The notes beneath the pieces were generated by a model. It had not been told where the DNA came from. It worked only from the letters and a program-made list of their open reading frames with translations, and searched no databases. The position numbers were made by a program, and so were the translations under genes. A stretch of DNA of 47,566 bases from Phycisphaerales bacterium (GTDB taxonomy: Bacteria; Planctomycetota; Phycisphaerae; Phycisphaerales; UBA1924): positions 1 to 47,566 of the forward strand of contig JANQQZ010000156.1 of NCBI GenBank assembly GCA_028284805.1, in the 5' to 3' direction. Shown piece after piece: positions 17,002 to 25,086 of the stretch. How positions within the stretch are numbered: position 1 is the stretch's first letter; every line of letters begins with the position of its first letter.

Positions 17002-17229
17002 GTGAAGCGCACCTTATCGGCTGTAGTGGTTGTCGCCTGTACGGCATGGCTCCCGGCCTGGGACGCCTGTGCCCAGCCGACCCAGGGCTCGCTTGAGATT
17101 GGCCCCGAGAGTTTCGACGGCGCGGCCCGCGGGGGCCCGCTGGCTGTCGCGGGAGCTCTGCTGCTGGCCCGCCGGCGCGGCGGACGCGCAACAAAGCGGC
17201 CCGCCTCTGGTGGGCGGGCCGCGGCGTGA
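17002..17229 (+). CDS. Small exported protein with a PEP-CTERM-like hydrophobic tail
   Basis: 75 residues starting with GTG, with GGAGG seven bases upstream. Residues 1-24 form a convincing signal peptide (MKRTLSAVVVVACTAW..., cleavage after ACA). Only about 20 residues of mature sequence follow before a second hydrophobic stretch ending in RRR (GPLAVAGALLLARRRGG). That resembles the tail of PEP-CTERM-like proteins with nearly all of the middle missing. Its last codons overlap the terminator of the convergent gene at 17267-18925. It could be a genuine mini-protein, or the remnant of a larger gene after an internal deletion. A chance open frame remains possible. Confidence 0.45.
   Translation: MKRTLSAVVVVACTAWLPAWDACAQPTQGSLEIGPESFDGAARGGPLAVAGALLLARRRGGRATKRPASGGRAAA
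17191..17222 (-). terminator. Terminator for the 17267-18925 gene
   Basis: A 10 bp perfect stem (17196-17205 with 17213-17222) closes a 7-base loop. On the minus strand it is followed by TTTGTTG. It lies 45 bases after the stop of the leftward metalloprotease gene, and inside the tail of the small rightward frame. Confidence 0.75.
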
Positions 17230-17266
17230 TCAGTCTGTCGGGCGGGCAATCGGCCAGAGGCCGGGT

Positions 17267-18925
17267 TCAGCCCGAGCCGAAGTCGCATCCCGCGTAGTAC
17301 GCGATGATCCAGGCGTTGAAGTCGGCGGGCGTGATGCGGCCGTCGCGGTTCACGTCGGCGACCGGGTCGTTGTTGTTGTAGGCGATGATCCACGCGGTGA
17401 AGTCGGCGCCGGACAGCATGCCGTCTCCGTTGATGTCCGCCGGGCAGTCGGGGGCCGGGGTGACGTCACACGCCTCGCTGGGCTGGATCAGGTTGCACGG
17501 CGCGACGCCCTCGATGTAGGGCCGGATGTGCTCGTTGATGATGCGCTGGTTGAAGTTCAGCTCGATGTTGGCGATGCCGCCCGGGCAGAGGTGGCAGTAG
17601 CTCATGATCGTGCCGCGGTCGGCGGCAGAGCAGTCGCCGAAGGCACACCCGTCGATCGAGGGCTCGACGCCGTGGGTGTGCGGCGCGCCGAAGTTGTGCC
17701 CCCACTCGTGCGCGACGACGAAGAGATCCCAGTTCTGAGGCAGGTTGGAGACGGGGCGATCGCTGGCGTCGAGCGGGAAGAAGAGGTTGAGGTTCGCCGA
17801 GACGGCGTGGGCGATCTCCTGGTTGCAGATCGCGCCGAGGAAGGCGATGCCGCCGCCCAGGTTCCGAGGGCTGAGCAGGTGCACGCCCTGCCAGTTGAGA
17901 CTGGTCGGGGCGTCGTCGGGGGTCCACTCGGCGCGGAGCTCGAAGAGCACGTCGGCGGTGGAGTTGCCGTTCCAGGGGTCGGCATCGATCGGCTGACCGA
18001 GCCAGTCGCGGGTGTAGATGATGTTGAACTGGAGATTGATGTTGGTGGTGTAGATGAAGCCCACTGAGGCGACGAGGGTCTCGACATAGTCAAGCAGGGC
18101 GTCCTGGGCGCCGTCGCCCGCTCCGAACTCGGCGCCGAGCTCCGCGTCGGTCTCGATGGCAACATCGACCACCCGGCAGTCGTCTTCGGTGGTGTCGTCA
18201 CCCTCGTTGAGGAGCAGGGCCGTGCCCCCGCCGCCGCCCGTCATGGCGGCGGCCCCGGTCAGCTCGATGGCTGCGCGCTGGGCGCGTTCGGGGGTGATCT
18301 CGAGATCGTCGAGCGTGCGCAGAGTGGCGGGGTCGATCGCGCTGCAGGAAAAGTCCTTCCACTCGATCGTGCCCTCGGGCAGGGTGGTCAGGTTGAAGAT
18401 GACGGGCTGAGCGTCGGTGGTGTGACGCCCGCTGCTGATCATGTGCGTGTGCCCGTCGACGCGGATGAACCCGTTGGTGCCGGTGGGGGTAATCGCCAGG
18501 AAGGCGTTCGAGCCCGGGGCACCCGCGACCTCGCCCCCGAGCATGAGGGTGCGTCCCTCGCGTCCGAGCTCCGCGGGCGTGCGGGCTGGGCCGTGGCCGC
18601 TGACGATCTCGGCGTTCGGATCGAACACGCTGATGGCGCGCAGGTCGAGATCCACCAACTCGGCCGCGTTGAGCGGGAAGCCGATCATCAGGACGCGCTC
18701 GGTCGCACGCAGATCGTCCATGGATTCGAGTGAGACGGTCAGGGGAGTCGAGTGCGGCGAGGCATGCTCGCGCGTGTCGACACGAATGGGCGACTCGACC
18801 GCCGTGATCGGATCGGACCAGGTGAGCACGCCGCGTCGGGTGTCCGCTTGACCGTTTGCAACACCTGCGCAGAGCAGGCCGACCGATGCACCGGCCACCA
18901 GCGACGCTACCACTCGCTTGATCAT
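17267..18925 (-). CDS. Secreted M12-type metalloprotease with variant dockerin-like module
   Basis: 552 residues from the ATG at 18925, with GGAG nine bases upstream. A signal peptide covers 1-27. The zinc site HEWGHNFGAPHTHG begins at His 406 and the Met-turn candidate GTIMSYCHLC follows, as in reprolysin/adamalysin-like enzymes. Several Cys pairs surround the active site. The dockerin-like module departs from the others: the inner two Cys are missing (NNDPVADVNRDGRITPADF) and five residues (DFGSG) follow the terminal GC. Its calcium-loop residues and first and last Cys are kept. It is convergent with the small gene at 17002-17229. Confidence 0.86.
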   Translation of the reverse strand: MIKRVVASLVAGASVGLLCAGVANGQADTRRGVLTWSDPITAVESPIRVDTREHASPHSTPLTVSLESMDDLRATERVLMIGFPLNAAELVDLDLRAISVFDPNAEIVSGHGPARTPAELGREGRTLMLGGEVAGAPGSNAFLAITPTGTNGFIRVDGHTHMISSGRHTTDAQPVIFNLTTLPEGTIEWKDFSCSAIDPATLRTLDDLEITPERAQRAAIELTGAAAMTGGGGGTALLLNEGDDTTEDDCRVVDVAIETDAELGAEFGAGDGAQDALLDYVETLVASVGFIYTTNINLQFNIIYTRDWLGQPIDADPWNGNSTADVLFELRAEWTPDDAPTSLNWQGVHLLSPRNLGGGIAFLGAICNQEIAHAVSANLNLFFPLDASDRPVSNLPQNWDLFVVAHEWGHNFGAPHTHGVEPSIDGCAFGDCSAADRGTIMSYCHLCPGGIANIELNFNQRIINEHIRPYIEGVAPCNLIQPSEACDVTPAPDCPADINGDGMLSGADFTAWIIAYNNNDPVADVNRDGRITPADFNAWIIAYYAGCDFGSG

Positions 18926-19037
18926 GTTGCTGACTCCGTTACGCCCGCGGCCCACGAGCCCGGGACAGTTCCACCGTACAAATCATAGCTTCGAGGCGTC
19001 GGAACCGATACCCGTCCCGCGCTGAATTCACGACCGA

Positions 19038-20561
19038 TTACGGGCACCCGGCGTTGTAATTCAGGATCCAGCTGTTGAAATCGGCAGGCGTGCACAGCGT
19101 GTCGGCGTTCTGATCGCACTCCGGTGCTTGGTTGTTGAAGGCCAGGATCCATCCGTTGAAATCGGCCGGGGTGAGCATGCCGTCGTTGTTGGTGTCCGCG
19201 GTGCAGGGCTCGGGCGGGACGCACATGCCGTCGGGCTGGCCGTCGCCATCGGAATCGCAGATCGAGCCCATGCCCTGCCAGAGAGAATTGGGAATCAAAT
19301 CGCAATCCGCCTCGGTGAGCTGGAGGCAGTTGGCGGTGTCGGTGAGGCAGCACGCGCCGCGGGGCTGCGGGCAGTCGGTGCCGTCGCAGACGGTGTCGAC
19401 GCCCAGGAAGGTGCCGCCGAGCATCTGTGCCTCGAGTTCGGTGACGCCATCGATGCACGAGCCGTCGGGCAGGCAGGCGGCACCGATCGGGCACTGAGAC
19501 CCGTTGCACTGGCTGTTGGCTCCCTGCCACTCGCCGCTGAGCACGTTGCAGTCGGCCTCGGTCAGGAAAAGGCAGTTGCCGTTGGAGAGACAGCAGGCTC
19601 CCTCGGGGATGGGGCAGGTGAAGCCCGCGCAGGTGGTGCCCGCGCCCTCGTAGCTGCCTCCGAGCGTGTCGCACTCGCCCTGGGTCAGGTCGAAGCAGTC
19701 ACCCAGACCATCGCAGCAGGCTCCGGTTTGTGCTGAGCAGGTGAAGCTGGTCCACGTGGCGCGGAGCATCCAGTCGCCGCTGGGCGTGCAGAGTGCAGGG
19801 AAGGTCTGGAAGGTGCTCCAGCCGGGCGTGCAGAAGCCCAGGATGCCGCAGTCGATCGCGTTGATCCAGTTGCCGGTCTGGTTGGCTCCATCGGTGTCGG
19901 TCATCGGGAAGGCATTGGAAGTCTCGGGCGGCGGGGGCAGGCACCCGTTGCCGGTCTGGTTGTTGTGCTCGTCGATGCGGATGCCGATCGTGAAGGTGTT
20001 CTGCCCGCTGGTGTTGTTGATGAAGATCTGCTCGGGGTCACCGGGGTCGATCAGGAAGTTGAGGTTGACGGCCTGGGGCGGGCCCGCAGGGATCTGGATG
20101 TGCGGCAGCAGCGTGCCGTCGCTCGAGAAGCTCGCGACGAGCGTGCCCGAGTTGGGCCGCCCGTCCCAGACGAGGATGGTGTACTCGGTGGTGGTCGGTA
20201 CGTTGGTGCCGGCGGTGCCGATGAGCGCCTCGATCAGGTCGATGCGGATTGGGAAGAGGTCTGGGCTGAGCGTGTAGCTCGCAGCCGCGATCTCGTTCTC
20301 GACGAAGCCGGCCTGCACGAAGTACGTGCCCCCGGTGAACTCCTGGCTCGCGTAGGTGTTCACGAGCTGGCACTCGCTGCCGCGGCTCACCGCGGGCGGC
20401 GCCACCGGGTCCTCGGACACGAAGCCCAGGCTGGTCACGTACAGCTGGCGGGGCTCGTCGAGCGAGACCTCGTGCTGGAGATCAACCCGGCTTGCCTGAC
20501 CGCCCGCCGTCGACGCAAGGACCGCCGATACGCCGGCACACAGCGCTGCACGCACGCCCAT
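19038..20561 (-). CDS. Secreted Cys-rich repeat protein with dockerin-like module
   Basis: 507 residues. A signal peptide (about 1-23) is followed by a beta-rich domain (about 30-275) with no recognised function. Residues 280-440 hold four tandem repeats of about 40 residues with the pattern GACC-x(4)-C-x-x-LT-x(3)-C-x(12-15)-C. Two copies are the clear forms GACCDGLGDCFDL and GACCLSNGNCLFL; the third has lost some Cys (AACLPDGSC). Such repeats are probably disulfide-knit binding or spacer units. The C-terminal module (DTNNDGMLTPADF, DQNADTLCTPADF, ending GCP) has Thr in place of the usual Gly in the second loop. AGAGG lies eight bases before the ATG. Confidence 0.83.
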   Translation of the reverse strand: MGVRAALCAGVSAVLASTAGGQASRVDLQHEVSLDEPRQLYVTSLGFVSEDPVAPPAVSRGSECQLVNTYASQEFTGGTYFVQAGFVENEIAAASYTLSPDLFPIRIDLIEALIGTAGTNVPTTTEYTILVWDGRPNSGTLVASFSSDGTLLPHIQIPAGPPQAVNLNFLIDPGDPEQIFINNTSGQNTFTIGIRIDEHNNQTGNGCLPPPPETSNAFPMTDTDGANQTGNWINAIDCGILGFCTPGWSTFQTFPALCTPSGDWMLRATWTSFTCSAQTGACCDGLGDCFDLTQGECDTLGGSYEGAGTTCAGFTCPIPEGACCLSNGNCLFLTEADCNVLSGEWQGANSQCNGSQCPIGAACLPDGSCIDGVTELEAQMLGGTFLGVDTVCDGTDCPQPRGACCLTDTANCLQLTEADCDLIPNSLWQGMGSICDSDGDGQPDGMCVPPEPCTADTNNDGMLTPADFNGWILAFNNQAPECDQNADTLCTPADFNSWILNYNAGCP

Positions 20562-20919
20562 GGAGACACCTCTTCTTCCCTGCTCTTCTCAGAAAGGACC
20601 CTCGGCCCATCCGCACGCGGGCGAGCCGAGGTTTCAGCCTACACGACAGCCCGCCGGGGACCTACCGGGACGGGCCGATCCCCACACGCACGCCCACGCG
20701 CGGGGCCGAGAACCGTCCATAGAAGAGAAGGCTTGCAAACACAATGCGTACAAAGATGGACTGGCGTTGAAGTGGGCGCGGATGCCAGACCGTGGTTGGC
20801 GAGCGCAACGACGCGGGCCCGCGCCCCTCGGCTGGTCCGAGAGTGCCACGGGCTCCGCATCGCTGAAGGACGAAGGTCACGCCTTCCGCGTCAGAGTTGC
20901 GTCGGCGGTTCACCCAGCT
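20562..20919. other. Intergenic region upstream of the Cys-rich repeat gene
   Basis: 358 bases without a convincing gene; the three overlapping minus-strand frames are short and Arg-rich. A hairpin with arms CCTCGGC/GCCGAGG (20600-20606 with 20625-20631) would fold in the leader, about 40 bases before the ATG. A weak minus-strand promoter candidate reads TTGTGT, 17 bases, TATGGA, about 150 bases upstream of the ATG. Confidence 0.35.
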
Positions 20920-22188
20920 TCACGGGCAGCCGGCGTTGTAGTTCACGATCCAGGCGTTGAAGTCAGCGGGGGTGCAGAGGCCATCGGCGTTCTGGTCGCA
21001 CGCGGCGCTCATGGTGTTGAACGCGAGGATCCAGGCGTTGAAGTCGGCGGGGGTCACCGAGCCATCGCCGTTCGTGTCGGCGACGCACGCGCTCTTGATC
21101 GTCAGCACCGCGCCCGCCCGGAAGCGGTCCTCGCCGATGACAAAGCTCTCGTTCAGTTCGAACGACACGACCGAGTCATCCAGGAGCACGCAGGTCAGTG
21201 TCTCGCCCGAGCGATTCGGGATCACGGTCGGCGTTGCCGAGAGCGGGAAGTCCGCGCCGGCCAGCGTCGCCGACTTGGCGGTGATGTTCATGGTCACACC
21301 CGAGCCGTCGCCTGTGGGGCGTCCGAGCCTGAACCCGCTGCCCACGAGACCCCCGGACAGGTTGAACGTGCCGTCGTAGGCGCGGAAGTTCGAGCCGAGC
21401 GCACCGCCCGTCATGTTCCAGACCGGGTCAACGCCCGACGGGTTGAGGATGGCGCAGTTGGTGCCCATGCCCCCGCCCGACAGATTGACCGTGCCCTTCT
21501 CGGCGACGAAGTCGTTGCCGACCGTGCCGCCCGAGACGTTGAGCACGCTTCCGATGTCGCGTGTGAATCCGTTGTTGCCGCTGGATCCACCGGTGACGGT
21601 CGCCTGTGCGTCGTTGTTGATCTGGATGCCGCCATCGATGGTGCCCCCCGACTGCTCGAAGGTGGCGTTGCCTTGGATGAGTATGAACGTGTCGATGTCG
21701 CCGTCGGACATGGTGCAGCTCGCTTCGTCTTCGACGATCATGGCTGCCTGCCCGCTGCCGACCAGTCCGACATCGCCGCCCGCGATCGTTCCGACGGTGT
21801 TGCCCTGGAGCCAGAGGCCGCTGCGCGCCAGGCCGCCCGGGAAGAGGTTGAACGAGGTCGAGCCGGAGCCGGCGACGAACTTGGTGCGGATGAGCTTGCC
21901 GCCGTCGTTGATGTTGTAGATCGCGTCCTCGATGAACGAGTCTGTGGTGAAGAAGCCCGACTCGCCGTCGTCGTTGATGTTGACGGTCGCGCCGTTGAAC
22001 GTGAACGTGCCGTCGGGCGAACCGGGCAGGATGCCGTCGAAGCAGCAGACGTTGACCGTGGCGCCGGGGTTCGCGGCGAACCATGCCTCGGTCGGGAAGA
22101 AGTCCGGCGGGATGTTGATGGTCTGGGCGGTCGCGGCACCGGCGAGCAGGGACAGGGTGAGCGCAGTCGTCGTGGTCTGGCGGTTCAT
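20920..22188 (-). CDS. Secreted beta-helix-like SGG-repeat protein with dockerin-like module
   Basis: 422 residues. A signal peptide (1-21) has AAGGAG upstream of its ATG. The body is built of short irregular repeats of about 20-25 residues with the core SGG or TGG (FEQSGGTIDGGIQI, LNVSGGTVGNDFV, VNLSGGGMGTNC, WNMTGGALGSNF, FNLSGGLVGSGF), which suggests a right-handed beta-helix or beta-solenoid. No catalytic residues are evident, so a structural or carbohydrate-binding role is more likely than an enzyme. The module at the end (DTNGDGSVTPADF, DQNADGLCTPADF, ending GCP) is canonical, with all four Cys. Confidence 0.82.
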   Translation of the reverse strand: MNRQTTTTALTLSLLAGAATAQTINIPPDFFPTEAWFAANPGATVNVCCFDGILPGSPDGTFTFNGATVNINDDGESGFFTTDSFIEDAIYNINDGGKLIRTKFVAGSGSTSFNLFPGGLARSGLWLQGNTVGTIAGGDVGLVGSGQAAMIVEDEASCTMSDGDIDTFILIQGNATFEQSGGTIDGGIQINNDAQATVTGGSSGNNGFTRDIGSVLNVSGGTVGNDFVAEKGTVNLSGGGMGTNCAILNPSGVDPVWNMTGGALGSNFRAYDGTFNLSGGLVGSGFRLGRPTGDGSGVTMNITAKSATLAGADFPLSATPTVIPNRSGETLTCVLLDDSVVSFELNESFVIGEDRFRAGAVLTIKSACVADTNGDGSVTPADFNAWILAFNTMSAACDQNADGLCTPADFNAWIVNYNAGCP

Positions 22189-22204
22189 GGCGGGTCTCCT
22201 TCAG

Positions 22205-22223
22205 GGGTGGTTCCCGACCACCC
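22205..22223 (-). promoter_or_regulatory. Leader hairpin upstream of the SGG-repeat gene
   Basis: A 7 bp perfect stem (22205-22211 with 22217-22223) closes a 5-base loop and ends just before the ribosome site of the gene starting at 22188. It may affect translation or mark the end of the upstream transcript. No T-run follows. Confidence 0.35.
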
Positions 22224-22324
22224 ATGCGGAGCGCGCCCGAAGACACGTCACACCGGCACCCCGAATCGCAGAAAGACGCGTGCTTGATCCGTAACGGGCC
22301 CGCGGCGGGTCCGATAGCCAACGC

Positions 22325-23881
22325 TTACGGGCAACCGGCCTGATAGGCGAAGATCCAGGCGTTGAAGTCGCCCGGGGTGCACTGCCCGTCTCGGTTGATG
22401 TCGCACTCGGGTGCCTGTGTGTTGAACGCGAGGATCCAGGCGTTGAAGTCGCCCGGGGTGAGCTGCCCGTCACGGTTCACGTCGGCGGGGCACAAATCGA
22501 CCGCCGACGCCGCGATGAGCAGCGTCAGCTCGGAGGACGAAGCGCCGGGCAGATCCTCGTCGCTGACGGCGATCGTCGCCAGCGCCGCGATCTCGCCCTG
22601 TGCCGTAGGCGTGACCTCGAGCGTGAGCGTGCCGCTCGATCCGCCCGGTACGCCAAGCAGGGGCGCACCGAGCAGGCTCACGCCTTCGGCCTGCCCTGTG
22701 ATCGTGACGGCGTCGATGTCGAGCCCGGCGCCGAGCACCGGGTCCGCCAGGTTCCAGACCGGAACGCTCACCGGGCCCGACGAGGCCCCCACCGGGATCT
22801 CGCCCAGGTCGACGGTCGCGATGAGCGTGGGCTGCGCCGGGTCGAGGGACGCGAGCGAGGGAGCGAGCGCGAGTCCCGTGACGGTCAGAACGTCGGCGGC
22901 ATCGGCCGAGCCCTGGCCCGCGCCCGCCGAGGTGATCTCGGTGGTCTCGACCGTGAGCGTGCCCTGGAGCAACCCGTGGCCGCCCGCGAGCGAGACCGGG
23001 ATGCTCTCGGACCGCACGCCCCGCCCGAACCCCGCTTGCGCGCCGGTCGCCGCATCGCTCGAGACGTCGCCCGAGACCGAGACCAGATACGTCGTCGGCG
23101 CCGAGCCAGTCTTGTCGAGCCCGACCGTGGTTTGCACGGGTGTTCCGTCGTCGATGAAGGCTCCGAGATCGATCGACGGCGCACCTGCGATCGTGATCTG
23201 CGCGTCGCTGGGCCCGTCCCCGAAGACCGCCCAGACCCACTCGGGCCGGTCGACGAACGGGTTCCGGTTCTGCTGGTAGACGTAGACGCTGTCGTTGCGG
23301 CGCCGGTCGTCCGCGTCGGGCATCTGATCGAAGTGCCAGTCGATCAGCTGCGGCTGCGAGCCGATCACGGGGATGCTGAGGTAGGTGTACCGCGTCGCGG
23401 CGTAGAACACAACGCGGGCCATCTCCCCCCGGTACTCGTGCCCGAACTGGTCTGGGTCCCACTGCCCGGGCGCGGTGCCGAACTTCTTGTTGCCGCGCGA
23501 GCTGTTCACGCTCGGGTTGCACGGGCGGAGCATGTGCAGATCGGAGTTGTCGGACCCCGAACTCCCGACGCCCAGGCTTCGCGGCCAGCAGTGCTCCCGG
23601 TTCCAGGTCGCACCGCTCGTCCACGTCGAGACGATCGAGGCGCCGTTGTAGACCAGGATGATGTTGTTGGGGTTGGACGGGTCCTCGTCGGTGACCTGGA
23701 GGATGTTGCGGGCCGCGTCGTAGCTGCGGGTGATCGCCTGGTTGGTGAGCGTGGTCAGCTGGGCGAAGATCGTCGGGCCGTCGGTACCTGTGACCGGGTC
23801 GTAGTACCCCGCGGGCGGATCCGCAAGGGCCCCGCACGCCGCACCGCAGGCGGCAACGATCGTCATCATCCGGTTCGGCAT
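22325..23881 (-). CDS. Secreted endonuclease I (EndA/NucM-like) with dockerin-like module
   Basis: 518 residues from the ATG at 23881, which follows GGGAGAG. The frame is open 29 codons further up but without signal character. A signal peptide (1-20) leads into an endonuclease I domain with WNREHCWP (93-100, catalytic His 97), SDLHML (113-118), NKKFG, RGEMARVVFY (151-160) and NRNPFVDRPEW (205-215). These match the non-specific DNA/RNA nuclease family of EndA and NucM. After about 225 come beta-sandwich segments, then the module (DVNRDGQLTPGDF, DINRDGQCTPGDF, ending GCP). The likely role is breakdown of extracellular DNA. ATG at 23869 is an alternative start. Confidence 0.88.
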   Translation of the reverse strand: MPNRMMTIVAACGAACGALADPPAGYYDPVTGTDGPTIFAQLTTLTNQAITRSYDAARNILQVTDEDPSNPNNIILVYNGASIVSTWTSGATWNREHCWPRSLGVGSSGSDNSDLHMLRPCNPSVNSSRGNKKFGTAPGQWDPDQFGHEYRGEMARVVFYAATRYTYLSIPVIGSQPQLIDWHFDQMPDADDRRRNDSVYVYQQNRNPFVDRPEWVWAVFGDGPSDAQITIAGAPSIDLGAFIDDGTPVQTTVGLDKTGSAPTTYLVSVSGDVSSDAATGAQAGFGRGVRSESIPVSLAGGHGLLQGTLTVETTEITSAGAGQGSADAADVLTVTGLALAPSLASLDPAQPTLIATVDLGEIPVGASSGPVSVPVWNLADPVLGAGLDIDAVTITGQAEGVSLLGAPLLGVPGGSSGTLTLEVTPTAQGEIAALATIAVSDEDLPGASSSELTLLIAASAVDLCPADVNRDGQLTPGDFNAWILAFNTQAPECDINRDGQCTPGDFNAWIFAYQAGCP

Positions 23882-23995
23882 CGGTCTCTCCCTCGCACGA
23901 CACAGCGAACCGGCAAGCGTAGACCACTCGTCGTCTAAGCCGATGACAGATCTGCGATTATGTGCCAAGGCGGGCGTTATCGGTGCCCGGTCGGG

Positions 23996-24982
23996 TCAGG
24001 CGCATCCGGCGTTGAAGTTCAGTATCCACGCGTTGAAGTCGGCTGGGGTGCACATCCCGTCGCCGTTCTGGTCGCACTCGGGGGCGTTGGTGTTGAACGC
24101 GATGATCCACGCGTTGAAGTCGGCCGGGGTGACCAGGCCGTCGCCGTTCACGTCAGCCGGGCAATCGCGCGTGGCTCGCACGAGCCCGTTGAAGCTCCCG
24201 CCCGGGGCGACGAGCGGCGTGACCGACGTGAGGCTCGTTGCGGTGCCCGTGTACTCGACCTCGGCGATCGAGCCGAGCGAGGGGCCGACGCCCGACGTGA
24301 CGGCAAACAGGCGGGTGCCTTCCAGGTACAGGCCGTTCACCAGGCCGTCCAGATCCCCGCTCGTGAAGTCGCCGACCTCGGTTACGGCGCCCGTGCTCGG
24401 GTCGACGCGCCGGTAGTAGTTCCGCGACTCCTGCGGCGCCCCGTCGGCGCCGATCAGCTCGCCCGTCGCCGGGTCGAACTCGACCGCGTCGAGGTCGCCG
24501 TCATCTCCGGGGATGCCCGCCGCGATGCGCCCCAACGGGGTGAGCACGCCCGTCACAGGGTTGACGCGCGTGACCTGCTTCGAGCGCGACGAGTTGCCGG
24601 GCTCGTCATCGATGACGGCGAGCAGCCCGGCGCCGTCCGCCGCGAGCGCCTCCGCGAAATCGATCGCGCTGCCGGGCAGACTCAGCGTCGCGGCGAGCGT
24701 CGCGGCACCCGTCGATTCGTCGATCGTGTACAGGCTGGGCGGCAGCGGGCCGAAGCCCGCGTCCATCAAATAGAGCTCACCCCCGAACCGGGCCATCGTC
24801 AGCCCGATGGCGACGTCGACCCCCAGCGGCCCGATGGGCGTAACCACGCCGGTCGACGCGTCGACGCTCACGAGCTCGTCGGCGGCGAAATTGACCGACA
24901 GAAACGGCGGCTCTGACGCAGCCTGCACATCGGATGCAAGCACGGCACAGGCCGACACAGCGAGCACAAAGCTGGGCAGCAC
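23996..24982 (-). CDS. Secreted DxxTG-repeat propeller protein with dockerin-like module
   Basis: 328 residues, starting with GTG. A signal peptide (1-21) precedes a beta-propeller-like body with five repeats of the type VDASTGVVTPIG, IDESTGAATLA, VNPVTGVLTPLG, FDPATGELIG and VDPSTGAVTEVG. This is the look of PQQ/YVTN-like propellers that bind ligands or proteins. The module is canonical (DVNGDGLVTPADF, DQNGDGMCTPADF) but ends in GCA rather than GC or GCP. The AAGGAG ribosome site is inside a strong hairpin (24983-25022), so translation may be controlled. Confidence 0.82.
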   Translation of the reverse strand: MLPSFVLAVSACAVLASDVQAASEPPFLSVNFAADELVSVDASTGVVTPIGPLGVDVAIGLTMARFGGELYLMDAGFGPLPPSLYTIDESTGAATLAATLSLPGSAIDFAEALAADGAGLLAVIDDEPGNSSRSKQVTRVNPVTGVLTPLGRIAAGIPGDDGDLDAVEFDPATGELIGADGAPQESRNYYRRVDPSTGAVTEVGDFTSGDLDGLVNGLYLEGTRLFAVTSGVGPSLGSIAEVEYTGTATSLTSVTPLVAPGGSFNGLVRATRDCPADVNGDGLVTPADFNAWIIAFNTNAPECDQNGDGMCTPADFNAWILNFNAGCA

Positions 24983-25022
24983 GGGGGGCTCCTTCCGGGA
25001 ACCAGACTACCGGAAGGCCCCC
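24983..25022 (-). promoter_or_regulatory. Hairpin that hides the ribosome site of the 23996-24982 gene
   Basis: The core stem pairs 24991-24998 with 25010-25017 (8 bp, perfect). It can extend by pairing the G-run 24983-24988 with the C-run 25018-25022 around a 2-base bulge. The AAGGAG ribosome site falls in the stem, and the GTG start is the next base after the extended stem. In RNA this would block ribosome access, so it could be a thermosensor-like or protein-controlled switch (inference). Confidence 0.5.
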
Positions 25023-25086
25023 TCGGAAGCTACATCCGTGCTCCGACGCGCGGACACGCCACGACCCGAGCGATGGGCGTTCTGCG

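Noticed and set aside
23953-23968. Sigma-54-like -24/-12 element (TTGGCAC...CGCA, minus strand) before the endonuclease gene
   Set aside because: The GG-to-GC spacing is one base short of the strict sigma-54 spacing and the -12 box lacks TTGC. CATAAT inside it may be a sigma-70 -10 box, but no -35 partner was found.
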